A DNA stretch of 64,000 bases from Gluconacetobacter aggeris (GTDB lineage: Bacteria; Pseudomonadota; Alphaproteobacteria; Acetobacterales; Acetobacteraceae). Under the pieces are notes generated by a model. That model ran no database searches. It saw only the letters and a list, made by a program, of their open reading frames with translations, and was not told the origin of the DNA. The position numbers and the translations under genes were made by a program. The stretch spans positions 372,001 to 436,000 of the forward strand of contig NZ_JABEQD010000002.1 in assembly GCF_014174395.1 (NCBI RefSeq), read 5' to 3'. Positions 42,784-54,873 of this stretch are shown here, in pieces (the stretch's first letter is position 1; each line of letters begins with the position of its first letter).

Positions 42784-43884
42784 TCAGCTCGCCGCGCTAT
42801 CCTGCGACAGGATCTCGGTCCGCAAGACATCCAGCGGAACCATCTGCCCCTCGCGCAGCAGATGCCAGAACGTCCAGCCATTGCAGGACGGGGCATTGGT
42901 CAGCAGCGCCCCCAGCTTGTGGATCGATCCGCGCTGCGTGCCGCTGACAAGCGTGCCATCGGGCGCCACGGTGGCCGATACGCGCTGATGCCGGTCATAT
43001 ACCGTCGTTCCGGCCGGCAGCAGGCCCCGTTCGACCAGGCTGCCGAAGGGCACACGCGGCGTTTCGCGCCGGGCAGGCGTCGTCAGCACACTGTCCAGGG
43101 GCACCGGGCGTTCGCGCCGGGCACGCCCGATCGCGGCTTCGGCATAGTCCGGATGGCGCTCGATCCCGATAAAGCGGCGGCGCAGACGCCGCGCCATCGC
43201 CGTCGTCGTGCCCGTGCCGGCAAATGGGTCGAGGATGATGTCATCCACATTGGTCGAGGCGACCAGCACCCGATGCAGCAGGCTTTCGGGCTTCTGGGTC
43301 GGATGCAGCTTCAGCCCATGGGCATTGCGCAGCCGCTCGCCGCCCGTGCACAGCGGCAGGTACCAGTCCGAGCGCATCTGCACGTCGTCGTTCAGCGCCT
43401 TCATCGCCTGGTAGTTGAAGCGATAGCGGCTGTCGGCCCCCCGCGCCGCCCAGATCAGCGTCTCATGGGCATTGGTGAAGCGCCGCCCCCGGAAATTCGG
43501 CATCGGGTTCGACTTGCGCCAGATCACGTCGTTCAGGATCCAGAAGCCCAGATCCTGCAGGATCGCGCCGATCCGGAAGATATTGTGATACGACCCGATC
43601 ACCCAGATCGTGCCGTCCTTGCGCAGCAGGCGGCGCGCCTCGCCCAGCCAGGCCCGGGTAAAGCGATCATATTCCGCAAGGTCGCTGAACTTGTCCCAAT
43701 CATCGTCCACCCCATCCACGACGCTGTCGTCGGGGCGGCGCAGCTCTCCACGCAATTGGAGGTTATAGGGCGGATCGGCGAAGATACAGTCGATCGACCC
43801 GCTCGGCAGGGTCTGCATCAGCTCGATGCAATCCCCGCGCAGGATCTGGTCGAGGGGCAGTTCCATCATCACCGCGCCGCTCAT
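42784..43884 (-). CDS. ccrM: CcrM-type adenine DNA methyltransferase (GANTC)
   Basis: 366 residues, the usual CcrM size. Cell-cycle methylase that modifies the adenine in GANTC, a hallmark of alphaproteobacteria. The catalytic motif IV is [14 protein letters not shown] and the SAM motif I is [17 protein letters not shown]. This is the beta-class order, with the target region between. The C-terminal CcrM domain includes [23 protein letters not shown] 43884 overlaps the rnhB stop (ATGA). The frame is open upstream but lies inside rnhB. Confidence 0.96.
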   Translation of the reverse strand: MSGAVMMELPLDQILRGDCIELMQTLPSGSIDCIFADPPYNLQLRGELRRPDDSVVDGVDDDWDKFSDLAEYDRFTRAWLGEARRLLRKDGTIWVIGSYHNIFRIGAILQDLGFWILNDVIWRKSNPMPNFRGRRFTNAHETLIWAARGADSRYRFNYQAMKALNDDVQMRSDWYLPLCTGGERLRNAHGLKLHPTQKPESLLHRVLVASTNVDDIILDPFAGTGTTTAMARRLRRRFIGIERHPDYAEAAIGRARRERPVPLDSVLTTPARRETPRVPFGSLVERGLLPAGTTVYDRHQRVSATVAPDGTLVSGTQRGSIHKLGALLTNAPSCNGWTFWHLLREGQMVPLDVLRTEILSQDSAAS

Positions 43885-44528
43885 GACACACCCCAGGCTG
43901 CTTCGCCGCCATCGACGGGCAGGCCCAGCGACAATTGCCGGACGGTGCCGAACGCCGCGCGATGATGCGGTGTGGTGCCGACATCGCACAACGCCGCACG
44001 ATGCTCGGCGGTGCCGTAGCCGGCATTGCGCTCCCACCCATAGGCGGGCCAGCGGACGGCCAGGCGCTCCATCAGCCGGTCGCGCACCACCTTGGCCACG
44101 ATCGACGCCGCCGCGATCGACAGGCTTTCGCCGTCCCCACCCACGACACATTCCGTCCGGCACCCGAAATCGGGGGCGGCGTTTCCATCCACCAGCACCA
44201 TGTCCGGCCGGACAGGCAGGCGCGCGACAGCGCGCCGCATCGCCAGAAAGGCGGCATGGAGGATATTCAGGCGCGCGATCTCGGCGACCGAGGCCGCGGC
44301 AACCGCGACATGCACCCCCCGGGCGCCACGCAGCGCGACATAGGCGCGCTGCCGTGCCACGGAAGACAGCTTCTTCGAATCGTCCAGCAGAGGGACCAGC
44401 CGGTCCGGCACGCCGCCGTCGAAGATCACCGCGGCCGCCACGACCGGGCCCGCCAGCGGGCCACGGCCCACTTCATCCACTCCGGCGACCCGGCCCCCAT
44501 GCTGCGCCTCGCGCGTGTAATCCGGCAT
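43881..44528 (-). CDS. rnhB: Ribonuclease HII
   Basis: Cuts RNA of RNA-DNA hybrids and removes single ribonucleotides. The DEDD active site starts with [35 protein letters not shown] and MVLVDGNA supply further acidic residues. ATG 44528 ([12 protein letters not shown]) gives 215 residues, close to the family norm. ATG 44537 and GTG 44579 are in-frame alternatives. It is cotranscribed with ccrM, the arrangement known from many alphaproteobacteria. GANTC sites crowd the region upstream. Confidence 0.93.
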   Translation of the reverse strand: MPDYTREAQHGGRVAGVDEVGRGPLAGPVVAAAVIFDGGVPDRLVPLLDDSKKLSSVARQRAYVALRGARGVHVAVAAASVAEIARLNILHAAFLAMRRAVARLPVRPDMVLVDGNAAPDFGCRTECVVGGDGESLSIAAASIVAKVVRDRLMERLAVRWPAYGWERNAGYGTAEHRAALCDVGTTPHHRAAFGTVRQLSLGLPVDGGEAAWGVS

Positions 44529-44570
44529 CCACCCCATCCCGAACCGGGCCGAGCCGGGCGCCTGTCGCCC

Positions 44571-44689
44571 GATTCGCACACCGAATCACGTCCTGAAGGG
44601 ATGGAAACCATCTTTACATCATGTTGCGCAAGATGCTGATTCCGTGCCGAGTCCTTTCAAACGGAAAAAATCGTCTCCGCCAGGGACTC
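44571..44689. promoter_or_regulatory. Cluster of five GANTC sites upstream of rnhB-ccrM
   Basis: Sites: gattc 44571, gaatc 44583, gattc 44638, gagtc 44649, gactc 44685. The first two form an inverted repeat (gattcg-n5-cgaatc). They lie upstream of the rnhB ATG at 44528, so CcrM may control its own transcription through methylation, as known in Caulobacter. An 8-bp inverted repeat (44647-44654 with 44684-44691) spans the last two. Confidence 0.6.
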
Positions 44690-44703
44690 GGGCCGGCGGG
44701 ATT

Positions 44704-45012
44704 TCAGCTCTTCGCCGCCCGGCGCGGCAGCAGGATCAACCCGGCCAGAAGCCCGACGACGGCCGCGATCGCCACCGACAGCAAAGGCCGGTCCTGCACG
44801 AACAGCACGGCCTTCTCCACCTTGCCTTCGCCCTCTTCGTACAATTCGGCGAATTCGCGACGCGCCATGCCGCTCAGTTGATCGACCTTGCCTTCCGCCT
44901 GCATGCCCAGATCGCCCGTCAGGCCACCCGCCGCGTCCTTCAGGCGGCCGGTCCCCTCTTCGATGGCGCCCTTTGCCTTCTCGACAAACGTTTCGTTACC
45001 GGATTCCGTCAT
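44704..45012 (-). CDS. CsbD/DUF883-like membrane-anchored small protein
   Basis: 102 residues. A CsbD-like amphipathic N-terminus (EKAKGAIEEGTGRLKDAAGG and AEGKVDQLSGMARREFAELY) precedes a C-terminal membrane helix (RPLLSVAIAAVVGLLAGLIL) and a basic tail. Such proteins are stress-associated or ribosome-hibernation-like (ElaB/YqjD type), but the role here is not known. GGAGG precedes ATG 45012. It is similar in layout and sequence to the gene at 55139-55390. Confidence 0.82.
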   Translation of the reverse strand: MTESGNETFVEKAKGAIEEGTGRLKDAAGGLTGDLGMQAEGKVDQLSGMARREFAELYEEGEGKVEKAVLFVQDRPLLSVAIAAVVGLLAGLILLPRRAAKS

Positions 45013-45355
45013 GCCTTTTACTCCTCCAAACGAACCCGCCCCGCGCGGGGGCCTGTCTTATGGAAACGGATCGAATACCGCCCGGTTGCGCACCCCGCCG
45101 CCGGGCGGGCCGGATCATCCGGCCCGGATGGCACGCTATCGCGGGCATCACGATCCCGCCACCGATGGAATAGACGGCGCCATCCGCCGAAAACATACGG
45201 CAGACGGTTGGCGCGCGTCGAAAATTGTTACATTTCTAGACGGTTTCCTAAGCAAGGATTTAGGCACTTTTTTTTCGCGTAGCTGCTAACACTGCCGCCA
45301 CAAATCGCACGCCCGACGTGCCCGACGTCATTGGATTGAGGAAGACCCGACGACC
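45013..45355. other. Divergent intergenic region, promoters of CsbD-like gene and efflux operon
   Basis: 343 bases with no gene seen. It contains an AT-rich stretch near 45220-45290, including ttgttacatttctag and a run of eight T at about 45270. A small inverted repeat (cctaa/ttagg) lies near 45248-45265. A promoter for the efflux operon is expected here, but I cannot place -35/-10 boxes with confidence. Confidence 0.5.
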
Positions 45356-46741
45356 ATGGACAAACCGACTCTGGACCCGTCCGACCTGCCCACTCAGCAA
45401 TCGACAGGGCCCGGCCGGCAGGGCAGCGCCGGGAAGAAATCGCGCCGCCGCCTCCTGCTCTGGGGCACGGCGCTGGTCGGCGCCGCCGTCATCGCGGCGG
45501 CCTTCCTCAGGCCGCACGGCCAGAGCGGCAGCGGCGGGCGCCACGCCCGCCAGATGGCGGCGGACGTCCAGCCGGTCGCGGTCGCCACCGTACACAAGGG
45601 CGACATGCCGGTCGAACTGACCGAGCTGGGCACCGTGATCCCGATCACCAACGTCACGGTCCAGTCGCGCGTCGACGGCTACCTGATGCAGGTGCTGTTC
45701 ACCGAGGGCCAGCACGTCAGGAAGGGCGACCTCCTGGCACTGATCGACACCAGGCCCTACGAAGTCCTGCTGGCCCAGTACGAAGGACAACTGGCGTCCG
45801 ACATGGCGCAGCTACAGCAGGCAAGGGTGGATAATGCCCGCTATCAGCGCCTGATCCGCCAGAACAGCATCGCGGCCCAGACCGCCGTCGACCAGCAATA
45901 CAAGGTCGCGCAGCTCGAAGGCACCGTGAAGGTCGACCAGGCCCAGGTCGACAACGAGAAGCTCCAGATCACCTACTGCCACGTCATCGCCCCGGTGGAT
46001 GGCCGCGTCGGCATCCGCCAGGTGGACATGGGCAACTACATCACCGCCGGCCAGACCAACGGCCTGGTCATCCTGACCCAGATGCAGCCGATCTCCGTGA
46101 TCTTCACCCTGCCGGAGACCGAGCTGGGCCGGGTGGCCGACCGGCTCCGCAGCGGCGTCTCCCTGCCGGTCGAAGCCTGGGACAGCACCAACACGCGCAA
46201 GATCGCCGACGGCGCCGTCAGCGTGCTGGACAGCCAGATCGACACCGCGACGGGCACGGTCAAGATGCGCTCGATCTTCCCCAACCAGGACGAGACCCTG
46301 TTCCCGAACCAGTTCGTCAACGCGCACCTGCTGGTCAATACCGAGCATGACGTGCTGCTGCTCCCGACCAACGCGGTGCAGACAGGGCCGAACGGATCGT
46401 TCGTCTATGTCGTCAAGCCCGACAGCACCGTCGAGGTCCGCGACATCAGGACCGGCACCTCGCACGGCGACAGCGTGGTCGTGACCAGCGGGCTGAAGGA
46501 AGGCGAGTCCGTCGTGACCGACGGCACCGACCATCTGCATGCCGGCGCAAAGGTCACGATCCCGGCCGCGAGCGACGCCACCGCCACCCAGGGCGGCGAC
46601 ACGGCCGCCCCGGCGGCCGGCCAGGGCCGCCATCACCGCCGCCACGATACGGCGGGACAGGGCGATACCACCGGCAGCCCCTCTGGCAGCCCCTCTGGCA
46701 ACCCCTCTGGCGGCACATCCGGCGGGCAGCCCCAGCCGTGA
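45356..46741 (+). CDS. RND efflux periplasmic adaptor (MdtA-like)
   Basis: 461-residue membrane fusion protein linking inner-membrane RND pumps to the outer-membrane channel. One N-terminal helix ([19 protein letters not shown]) is present, then the barrel ([20 protein letters not shown]) and lipoyl part ([20 protein letters not shown]). A coiled-coil hairpin and the second lipoyl half ([20 protein letters not shown]) follow. The C-terminus carries a low-complexity Gly/Ser/Pro tail made of near-identical 12-base units (about 46678-46713). It is the first gene of a four-gene efflux operon. Confidence 0.93.
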   Translation: MDKPTLDPSDLPTQQSTGPGRQGSAGKKSRRRLLLWGTALVGAAVIAAAFLRPHGQSGSGGRHARQMAADVQPVAVATVHKGDMPVELTELGTVIPITNVTVQSRVDGYLMQVLFTEGQHVRKGDLLALIDTRPYEVLLAQYEGQLASDMAQLQQARVDNARYQRLIRQNSIAAQTAVDQQYKVAQLEGTVKVDQAQVDNEKLQITYCHVIAPVDGRVGIRQVDMGNYITAGQTNGLVILTQMQPISVIFTLPETELGRVADRLRSGVSLPVEAWDSTNTRKIADGAVSVLDSQIDTATGTVKMRSIFPNQDETLFPNQFVNAHLLVNTEHDVLLLPTNAVQTGPNGSFVYVVKPDSTVEVRDIRTGTSHGDSVVVTSGLKEGESVVTDGTDHLHAGAKVTIPAASDATATQGGDTAAPAAGQGRHHRRHDTAGQGDTTGSPSGSPSGNPSGGTSGGQPQP

Positions 46742-46787
46742 TTCCGGCCCGACATCAGACCCGTCGCCTTCAGCCGGAGAGCCGTGC

Positions 46788-49700
46788 GTGAATCCGTCCC
46801 GCCTGTTCATCGAACGCCCGGTCGCCACCACGCTGCTGATGCTCGCCATCATGCTGGCGGGTCTGCTGGGCTATCATTTCCTGCCGGTCTCGGCGCTGCC
46901 GCAGGTCGAATATCCGACCATCACGGTCCAGACCTTCTATCCCGGCGCCGGGCCCGACGTCATGGCCACGTCGGTGACCGCGCCGCTGGAAACCCAGTTC
47001 GGCCAGATGCCGGGCCTGGACCAGATGACGTCGCAATCCTCCGGCGGCGCCTCGATCGTCACGCTGCGCTTCGGCCTGACCATGTCGATGGACGTGGCGG
47101 AGCAGGAAGTCCAGGCGGCGATCAACCAGGCGCAGATGCTGCTGCCCACCGACCTGCCGGCCCCCCCGATCTACGCCAAGGTCAACCCGGCCGACACCCC
47201 GGTCCTCACGCTGGGCATCACCTCCAAGACGATGCCGCTGACCGAGGTCGAGGATTACGTCTACACCCGCCTGGCGCAGAAGATCAGCCAGATCTCCGGC
47301 GTCGGCCTGGTCACCCTGTCGGGCGGCAACCGCAAGGCCATCCGCGTGCGCGTCAACGTGCCCAAGCTGACCTCGTTCGGCCTGGACATGGACACGCTCC
47401 GCACCACGATCGGCAACGTCAACGTCAATTCGCCCACCGGCACCTTCGATGGCGCGCAGCGCGCGTCCACCCTGCGCGTCGACGGCCAGATCGCCAGCGT
47501 CGACCAGTTGCTCAACCAGGTCATCGCCTACCAGAACAGCGGCCCGATCCGCATCCGTGACGTCGCCACCGTCGTCCAGGGTCCCGAGAACACCCAGCTC
47601 GCCGCCTGGTCCAACACCACGCCGGCCCTGATCCTGAACGTGCAGCGCCAGCCGGGCGCCAACGTCATCTCGGTGGTCGACAACATCAAATACGCCCTGC
47701 CGCAACTGCGCCAGGCCCTGCCGCCGGGCATCACCATCACGCCGCTGACCGACCGCACGACCACCATCCGCGCCTCGGTGGCCGATGTCGAGTTCGAGCT
47801 GGTGCTGGCGATGGTGCTGGTGGTCGCGGTGATCTTCGTCTTCCTGCGCAACGTGCCGGCGACGATCATCCCCAGCCTGTCGGTCCCGCTGTCGCTGATC
47901 GGCACGCTGGCGATCATGTATCTGATGGGCTTCTCGCTGGACAATCTCTCGCTGATGTCCCTGACCATCGCGACCGGCTTCGTCGTCGACGACGCCATCG
48001 TGATGATCGAGAACATCGCCCGCTACATCGAAATGGGCGACGACCGGATGACGGCGTCGCTGAAGGGCGCCGGCGAGATCGGCTTCACCATCATCTCGCT
48101 GACCGTCTCGCTGATCGCGGTGCTGATCCCGCTGCTGTTCATGGGCGACGTGGTCGGCCGCCTGTTCCATGAATTCGCCATCACCCTGTCGGTGACGATC
48201 GTGCTGTCGGCGGTGGTCTCGCTGACCCTGGTGCCGATGATGTGCGCCCGCCTGCTCAGCGAGCGTCCGCACGGTCCGGACGCGCATGGATGGTCCGCCG
48301 CCGTCGAACGCTGGACCGAGGCAGTGATCGCGGCCTACGGCCGGGCCCTGACGGTCGTGCTGCGCCACCAGAAGCTGACGCTGGCCATCTTCGTCGCCAC
48401 GCTGGGCCTGACCGGCCTGCTGGCCTGGTCGATCCCCAAGGGCTTCTTCCCGGTGCAGGATACCGGCGTGATCCAGGGCATCTCGGTCATGGCGCAATCC
48501 ACGTCCTTCGATGCGATGGCGGCCCACCAGCAGGAGCTGGGCCAGCGCATCCTGCAGGACAAGGATGTCGTCAGCCTGTCCTCCTTCATCGGCGTCGACG
48601 GGCAGAACGTCACGCTGAACCAGGGACGCTTCCTGATCAACCTGCGCCCGCATGACGACCGGTCCGAGACCGCCGCCCGGATCGCGGCCCGCATCCAGCA
48701 GGAAACCGCCGACATCCCCGGTGCCAGCCTGTATCTCCAGCCGGTGCAGGACCTGTCGCTGGATACGACGGTCTCGGCCACCCAGTATCAGTTCCTGCTG
48801 GAAAATCCCGATTACGACCAGTTCCGCACCTGGGTGCCCACGGTCATCGCCGCCCTCCGCCGCGAACCGGCCCTGTCCGACGTCACGTCCGACCTCCAGG
48901 CCGAAGGGCTGGTGGCCCATGTGACGCTCGACCGCACCACCGGCGCGCGGTACTCGATCACCCCGCAGACGATCGACAACGTGCTGTACGATTCGTTCGG
49001 CCAGCGCCAGATCTCGACCATCTACACGCAGTCCAACCAGTATCGCGTGATCCTGGAAGCCGATCCGGCCTTCCAGAAAGACCTCGCGTCGCTCGACAAG
49101 CTGTACCTGCCGGGCATCGGCGGCAATTCGGGCAGCAGCACCTCGGGCCCGACCCGCGCGCCGACCTCGGGCCTGGTCCCGATGCGCGCCGTCACCACCG
49201 TCACCCGCAGCACCGCGCCGCTGCTGATCACCCATGTCGGCCAGTTCCCGGCCACCACCATCTCGTTCAACGTCGCGCCGGGCTATTCGCTGGGCGAGGC
49301 CACGAATGCGATCGACCGGGTCGAGAGCAGCCTGCACCTGCCGGCCAGCTTCCAGACCTCGTTCCAGGGCACGGCGGCGGCCTTCCGCAACAGCCTGGGC
49401 AACGAGATGTGGCTGGTCCTGGCGGCCCTGGTCGCGGTCTATATCGTGCTGGGCATCCTGTACGAGAGCTTCATCCACCCCATCACCATCCTCTCCACCC
49501 TGCCGTCGGCGGGCGTGGGCGCCCTGCTGGCCCTGCAACTCAGCGGCGCCGGCCTGGGCGTGATGGGCATCATCGGCCTCGTCCTGCTGATCGGCATCGT
49601 GAAGAAGAACGCGATCATGATGATCGACTTCGCGCTGGAAGCGGAGCGGGTCGAGGGCATGGAGCCCATCAAGGCCATCCACCACGCCGCCCTGCTGCGC

Positions 49701-49955
49701 TTCCGGCCGATCCTGATGACGACGCTGGCCGCCATGCTGGGCGCGCTGCCGATGGTCATCGGCACCGGCACCGGGTCGGAACTGCGCCGTCCGCTGGGCA
49801 TCGCCATCGTCGGCGGCCTGCTGCTCAGCCAGTTGCTGACCCTGTTCACCACCCCGGTCATCTACCTGCTGATGGATCGGATCAGCCTCGACCTGCGGCG
49901 GCGTTTCGGTTCGACGACGCGTAACGTGCCGCCGCCGCAACAGACCGCGATATGA
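46788..49955 (+). CDS. RND multidrug pump subunit 1 (MdtB-like)
   Basis: 1055-residue inner-membrane proton-driven pump of the HAE1 family. The N-terminus is [20 protein letters not shown]. Helix 4 carries the proton-relay Asp pair ([18 protein letters not shown]). Two large periplasmic loops and 12 membrane helices are expected. GTG 46788 has GGAGA about 9 bases upstream and matches where RND pumps begin. The frame is open further upstream inside the adaptor gene. It pairs with the next gene as MdtB/MdtC-type partners. Confidence 0.95.
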   Translation: MNPSRLFIERPVATTLLMLAIMLAGLLGYHFLPVSALPQVEYPTITVQTFYPGAGPDVMATSVTAPLETQFGQMPGLDQMTSQSSGGASIVTLRFGLTMSMDVAEQEVQAAINQAQMLLPTDLPAPPIYAKVNPADTPVLTLGITSKTMPLTEVEDYVYTRLAQKISQISGVGLVTLSGGNRKAIRVRVNVPKLTSFGLDMDTLRTTIGNVNVNSPTGTFDGAQRASTLRVDGQIASVDQLLNQVIAYQNSGPIRIRDVATVVQGPENTQLAAWSNTTPALILNVQRQPGANVISVVDNIKYALPQLRQALPPGITITPLTDRTTTIRASVADVEFELVLAMVLVVAVIFVFLRNVPATIIPSLSVPLSLIGTLAIMYLMGFSLDNLSLMSLTIATGFVVDDAIVMIENIARYIEMGDDRMTASLKGAGEIGFTIISLTVSLIAVLIPLLFMGDVVGRLFHEFAITLSVTIVLSAVVSLTLVPMMCARLLSERPHGPDAHGWSAAVERWTEAVIAAYGRALTVVLRHQKLTLAIFVATLGLTGLLAWSIPKGFFPVQDTGVIQGISVMAQSTSFDAMAAHQQELGQRILQDKDVVSLSSFIGVDGQNVTLNQGRFLINLRPHDDRSETAARIAARIQQETADIPGASLYLQPVQDLSLDTTVSATQYQFLLENPDYDQFRTWVPTVIAALRREPALSDVTSDLQAEGLVAHVTLDRTTGARYSITPQTIDNVLYDSFGQRQISTIYTQSNQYRVILEADPAFQKDLASLDKLYLPGIGGNSGSSTSGPTRAPTSGLVPMRAVTTVTRSTAPLLITHVGQFPATTISFNVAPGYSLGEATNAIDRVESSLHLPASFQTSFQGTAAAFRNSLGNEMWLVLAALVAVYIVLGILYESFIHPITILSTLPSAGVGALLALQLSGAGLGVMGIIGLVLLIGIVKKNAIMMIDFALEAERVEGMEPIKAIHHAALLRFRPILMTTLAAMLGALPMVIGTGTGSELRRPLGIAIVGGLLLSQLLTLFTTPVIYLLMDRISLDLRRRFGSTTRNVPPPQQTAI

Positions 49956-52900
49956 ATCCGGTCCGGCTCTTCGTCCTTCGACCGGTCGCGACGACGCTGC
50001 TGACGATCGCGCTGCTGATCGCCGGCATCATCGGCTATCAGGCGCTGCCGGTGGCCGACCTGCCGAATGTCGATTTCCCGGTCATCCAGGTCCAGGCCCG
50101 CCAGGCCGGCGGCTCCCCCGAGGAAATCGCAAGCTCCGTCGCCGCCCCGCTGGAGCGGCGCCTGGGCGCGATTGCCGACCTGACGGAAATGACGTCCCAG
50201 TCGACGCAGAACCAGGTCCGGATCACCCTGCAATTCGCGCTGAACCGCGACATCAACGGCGCCGCCCGCGATGTCGAGGCCGCATTGCAGGCCGCCCGCG
50301 CCGACCTGCCGACGTCGCTGCGCCAGAACCCGAGCTATTTCAAGGCGAACCCCAACGGCGCGCCGATCATGATCCTGGCGCTGACATCGAAGACGCGCAC
50401 GATGTCCCAGCTCTACGACCTGACATCCAACGTCCTGCAGCAGCATCTGTCGCAGATCCGCGGCGTGGGCGAGGTCGAGGTCGGCGGCAGCTCGCTGCCT
50501 GCGGTGCGCGTCGAGATGAATCCGCTGCCGCTCTACAAGTTCGGGATCGGGTTCGAGGACGTGCGCGCGGCCCTGGCCTCGGCCAACGCCCATACGCCCA
50601 AGGGCTTCATCGACCAGCAGGGCACGCGCTACACGCTGGACACCAACGACCAGGCCCACAACGCCCAGGCCTATCGCGACCTGATCATCGCCTATCACAA
50701 CAGCCGGCCGGTGCGCCTGTCGGACGTGGCGGCCGTCAATGACGGCGTCGAAGATCTGCGCAACGCCGGCTATTACAACCGCCAGCCGGCGGTCCTGGCG
50801 ATCATCTTCGCCCAGTCCGGCGCCAACGTCATTCGCACCATCGACCAGATCAAGGCCGAAATCCCCGCCCTGCGCGCCGCCCTTCCACCCAATGTCGAGC
50901 TGCACAGCGTCCTGGACCGTTCCGTCACCATCCGCGCCGCCCTGGCCGACACCCAGTATACCCTGATCATCTCGGTCGTTCTGGTGGTGCTGGTGGTGCT
51001 GGTGTTCCTGCGGTCGGGGCGCACGACGCTGATCCCGGCCATCGTGGTGCCGACATCGATCATCGCCACCTTCGGGGCCATGGAACTCCTGGGCTATTCG
51101 CTGGACAATCTGTCGCTGATGGCCCTGACGGTCTCCACCGGCTTCGTCGTCGATGACGCGATCGTGGTGATCGAGAATATCAGCCGCTACCTTGAAGAGG
51201 GCAAGGGCCGGCTGGAAGCCACGCTGCTGGGCGCGCAGGAAGTCGCGTTCACCGTCTTCTCGATCACCATGTCCCTGATCGCGGTCTTCCTGCCGATCCT
51301 GCTGCTGGGCGGGGTCGCGGGGCGGCTGTTCCACGAATTCGCGATGACGATGTCGATCACGATCATCGTCTCCATGATCCTGTCGCTGACCCTCACGCCC
51401 ATGATGGCGGCGCTGTTCCTGCCCGCGCACGACACGACACGAACCGCCACCGGCCCCTGGGGACGCCTCTGGGCGCGCATCGCCACCGTGCTGGAACGCA
51501 TGCTGCACGCCATGCAGCAGGGTTACGGCAGCACGCTGGATGCCGCGCTGACCCATCCGCGCCTGGTACTGCTGTCGCTGCCCTGCACCATCGTGCTCAT
51601 GGTGGCGCTGTTCATCCACATGCCCAAGGGCTTCTTTCCCGACAGCGACACCGGCATGCTGATGGGCCATCTGCAGGGCGACCAGTCGATCTCGTTCCAG
51701 GCCCTGGTCGGCAAGATCGACGAGGTCCAGAAGGCCGTGATGACGGATCGCGACGTCGTTTCCATCACCGGCTTCACCGGCGGCCGCGGCTCGTCCAACC
51801 AGGCCAACATGTTCATCGTGCTCAAGGACAAATCGCAGCGCGCCGGGCCGCCCAGCACCACGATCGCCCGCATCGGCGCCAGCCTGCGCAACATGGTGGG
51901 CGCGCATTTCTACACCATGGCACCCGGCGCGCTGCGGATGGGCGCGCGCCAGTCCAACGCCTCTTACCAGTACACGCTGCAATCCGACGCACCGACCGAA
52001 CTCTATGCGTGGATGCCCAAGCTGGTCGCCGCACTCCAGAAACGTACCGAACTGACCGATGTCTCGTCGGACGTGCAGCGGGGCGGCTCGGCCCTCAATG
52101 TGGCCCTCGACCGCGAAACGGCGGCGCGCACGCTGATCACGCCGCAGCTCGTGGCCAATACGCTGTACGACGCCTACGGGCAGCGCTCGGCATCGACCAT
52201 CTATAACGCGCTGAACCAGTATCATGTGGTGATGGAGGTCGAACCGAAATTCTGGAAGGACCCCGCCAGCCTCCAGCAGGCCTGGATCAGCACCGCCGGC
52301 GGGTCCGCCGGAGGCGGGACACGGTCGAACACGATCCGGGTCCCCGCCTCGTCCACCTCCAGCCAGGCCACCAGCCTCAGCAGCCAGTCCTTCCGCAACC
52401 AGATCGCCAACAGCCTGGCCGGCGGCACCTCGGCATCCAACGGATCGGCGGTTTCGACCAATTCCGAGACGATGGTCCCGATCGGCATCGTCTCGACCGT
52501 CGCCTCGCAACTGACGCCGCTTTCCGTCAATCACCAGGGCCAGTCGGTCGCCGCGACCGTCTCCTTCAACGTCGCGACCGGCGTGCCCCTGCAACAAGCG
52601 ATCCAGATCGTCAGCGCCGAAATGGTGCGCCTGCACATGCCCGCGACCATCCATGGCAGCTTCGCCGGCAATGCCGGCCAACTCCAGAAATCGGTCAATA
52701 ACGAGCCGCTGCTGATCCTGGCCGCGCTGGCGGCGGTCTACATGGTGCTGGGCATCCTGTACGAAAGCTACGTCCACCCCCTGACCATCCTCTCCACCCT
52801 GCCCTCGGCCGGCATCGGCGCGCTCCTGGCGCTGGACCTGGCGGGCGAGGATTTCTCGCTGATCGCGATGATCGGGGTGATCCTGCTGATCGGCATCGTG

Positions 52901-53263
52901 AAGAAGAACGCCATCATGCTGGTCGATTTCGCGATCGACGCCGAGCGGCGCGGCCAGCCGGCGGCACAGGCCATCCATGCCGCCTGCCTGCTGCGCTTCC
53001 GGCCGATCATGATGACGACGCTGGCCGCGGCCCTGGGGGCACTGCCGCTGATCCTGGGCCAGGGATACGGTTCGGAGCTGCGGCGCCCGCTCGGGATCGC
53101 CATCGTCGGCGGGCTGGTCGTCAGCCAGGCGCTGACGCTCTACACCACCCCTGTCGTCTATCTGTATCTCGACCGCTTCGGCCTGTGGTGCCGACGCCAT
53201 TATCGTTCCCTGGCCAACGCCCTGAAGGGCCGGCGGGGTCCCCTTTCCCAACAGGATGCCTGA
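49952..53263 (+). CDS. RND multidrug pump subunit 2 (MdtC-like)
   Basis: 1103 residues, overlapping the first pump by ATGA. Starts [20 protein letters not shown]. The helix-4 Asp pair is present ([20 protein letters not shown]), and the helix 10-11 region reads [20 protein letters not shown]. It is about 50 residues longer than the partner, mainly from a Ser/Thr-rich insert in the second periplasmic loop (about residues 790-840). Two different RND subunits in a row suggest a heterotrimeric pump as in MdtABC. Confidence 0.95.
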   Translation: MNPVRLFVLRPVATTLLTIALLIAGIIGYQALPVADLPNVDFPVIQVQARQAGGSPEEIASSVAAPLERRLGAIADLTEMTSQSTQNQVRITLQFALNRDINGAARDVEAALQAARADLPTSLRQNPSYFKANPNGAPIMILALTSKTRTMSQLYDLTSNVLQQHLSQIRGVGEVEVGGSSLPAVRVEMNPLPLYKFGIGFEDVRAALASANAHTPKGFIDQQGTRYTLDTNDQAHNAQAYRDLIIAYHNSRPVRLSDVAAVNDGVEDLRNAGYYNRQPAVLAIIFAQSGANVIRTIDQIKAEIPALRAALPPNVELHSVLDRSVTIRAALADTQYTLIISVVLVVLVVLVFLRSGRTTLIPAIVVPTSIIATFGAMELLGYSLDNLSLMALTVSTGFVVDDAIVVIENISRYLEEGKGRLEATLLGAQEVAFTVFSITMSLIAVFLPILLLGGVAGRLFHEFAMTMSITIIVSMILSLTLTPMMAALFLPAHDTTRTATGPWGRLWARIATVLERMLHAMQQGYGSTLDAALTHPRLVLLSLPCTIVLMVALFIHMPKGFFPDSDTGMLMGHLQGDQSISFQALVGKIDEVQKAVMTDRDVVSITGFTGGRGSSNQANMFIVLKDKSQRAGPPSTTIARIGASLRNMVGAHFYTMAPGALRMGARQSNASYQYTLQSDAPTELYAWMPKLVAALQKRTELTDVSSDVQRGGSALNVALDRETAARTLITPQLVANTLYDAYGQRSASTIYNALNQYHVVMEVEPKFWKDPASLQQAWISTAGGSAGGGTRSNTIRVPASSTSSQATSLSSQSFRNQIANSLAGGTSASNGSAVSTNSETMVPIGIVSTVASQLTPLSVNHQGQSVAATVSFNVATGVPLQQAIQIVSAEMVRLHMPATIHGSFAGNAGQLQKSVNNEPLLILAALAAVYMVLGILYESYVHPLTILSTLPSAGIGALLALDLAGEDFSLIAMIGVILLIGIVKKNAIMLVDFAIDAERRGQPAAQAIHAACLLRFRPIMMTTLAAALGALPLILGQGYGSELRRPLGIAIVGGLVVSQALTLYTTPVVYLYLDRFGLWCRRHYRSLANALKGRRGPLSQQDA

Positions 53264-53268
53264 CCCGG

Positions 53269-54840
53269 ATGTCCCTGCCGCGCTCCCCATCGATCGCCCC
53301 CTCATCCCGCCCCGGCGCCCGCGCGCCGCGCCGGCATGCCCTTCTGCTGGGCGCCGTCCTGTCCCCGCTGGTGCTGGCAGGCTGCATGGTCGGCCCGTCC
53401 TACCACCGCCCCGCCGCCCAGGTTTCCGCCCGGTTCAAGGAGCTGGTGCCGGCCCCCGGATGGGAAAAGGCCCAGCCGGCCATGGCGGAACTGCCCAAGG
53501 ATGCCTGGTGGACGATCTATAACGACCCCATCCTGAACGATCTGGAATCGCGGGTCGCGATCTCGAACCAGAACGTCAAGATGTACGAGGCGAATTACCG
53601 CCAGGCCCGCGCCACGATCGACAGCGTGCGCGCGCAGCTATTCCCGACCATCAGCGGCAGCATCGGCTTCAACCGCAATGCCCATGGCGGCTCGTCCGTC
53701 TCGTCATCGGGCAGTTCCTTTGCCAATGCCGGCGCGCAGTACAATTCCTACAGCATCGGCCCCAGCGCCAGTTGGGACCTCGACCTGTGGGGCCGCATCC
53801 GCCGCAATATCCAGAGCCAGGTCACCGCCGCCCAGGCCAGCGCCGCCGACCTAGCCAACGCGACCCTGTCCTACCAGGCGCAGCTCGCGACGGCCTATTT
53901 CAACCTGCGCTACCAGGATTCGCTGCAGGACCTGCTGCGCCGCTACGTCGCCTTCAATACCCGCGCGCTGGAAATCGCCCAGAACCAGTTCGATGCCGGC
54001 GTGTCCGACCCGACCGCGGTGATGCAGGCCCGCACCCAATTGGAACAGAACCGCGCATCGCTGATCCAGGCCGGCATCGCCCGTGCCCAGTACGAACATG
54101 CCATCGCCGTCCTGGTCGGCCGCTCTCCCGCCGAACTCACGATCAAGCCGGGCGAACTCAGCCGCGCCATCCCGCCCATTCCGGTCGGCGTGCCGGCCGA
54201 CCTGCTGCAACGCCGCCCGGACATCGCCGCCGCCGAACGTGCGATGGAGCAGTACAACGCCCAGATCGGCGCCGCCATCGCCGCCTTCTTCCCCAGCGTC
54301 ACGATCAATGCCAGCTATTCACAGAGCGGCGGCGACCCCGTGACCTCGCTGATGAGCGTCGCCAACCGCGTCTGGTCGCTGGGCGCGTCGGCAACCGAAA
54401 CCCTGTTCAGCGGCGGCTCGCGCACCGCCGCCGTCCATTCGGCCGACGCCCAGTACGACAGCGCGGTGGCCAGCTACCGCCAGACCGTGCTGACGGCGTT
54501 GCAGGGCACCGAGGACCAGTTGTCCAACCTGCGCATCCTCGCCCAGCAGGCCGCACAGCAGGACATCGCGCTGGACTACGCCAACAAGGCCGTCCAGGTC
54601 TCGATGAACCAGTATGAAGCCGGGACGCAGATCTACACCACCGTCATCACCAACGTGAACACGGCCCTGGGCATTGCCGAGACAACGCTGTCGATCCAGC
54701 AGCAGCGCATGGTCGACAGCGTGTCCCTGATTCAGGATCTGGGGGGCGGATGGAACGCGGCGCGCCTGCCATCGAAGGCGTCGCTGCAGACCGACAATCC
54801 GTTCCTGCCGTCCTTCATCCAGAAGGACAAGAACCAGTAG
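53269..54840 (+). CDS. Outer-membrane efflux factor, lipoprotein (NodT/OprM family)
   Basis: 523-residue TolC-like channel. ATG 53269 begins a lipoprotein signal peptide with lipobox LVLAGC near residue 44. Two outer-membrane efflux repeats follow, with typical coiled-coil segments (NQNVKMYEANYRQARATIDS; PADLLQRRPDIAAAERAM; LSNLRILAQQAAQQDIALDY). It lies 5 bases after the second pump gene, completing the tripartite system. Confidence 0.95.
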   Translation: MSLPRSPSIAPSSRPGARAPRRHALLLGAVLSPLVLAGCMVGPSYHRPAAQVSARFKELVPAPGWEKAQPAMAELPKDAWWTIYNDPILNDLESRVAISNQNVKMYEANYRQARATIDSVRAQLFPTISGSIGFNRNAHGGSSVSSSGSSFANAGAQYNSYSIGPSASWDLDLWGRIRRNIQSQVTAAQASAADLANATLSYQAQLATAYFNLRYQDSLQDLLRRYVAFNTRALEIAQNQFDAGVSDPTAVMQARTQLEQNRASLIQAGIARAQYEHAIAVLVGRSPAELTIKPGELSRAIPPIPVGVPADLLQRRPDIAAAERAMEQYNAQIGAAIAAFFPSVTINASYSQSGGDPVTSLMSVANRVWSLGASATETLFSGGSRTAAVHSADAQYDSAVASYRQTVLTALQGTEDQLSNLRILAQQAAQQDIALDYANKAVQVSMNQYEAGTQIYTTVITNVNTALGIAETTLSIQQQRMVDSVSLIQDLGGGWNAARLPSKASLQTDNPFLPSFIQKDKNQ

Positions 54841-54873
54841 GACCCGCACCGTCCCGCCTGGCCGAAGAAAAAC

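Noticed and set aside
46770..53305. Two >1000-codon - strand open frames opposite the RND pump genes
   Set aside because: Antisense shadows of two intact RND pumps.
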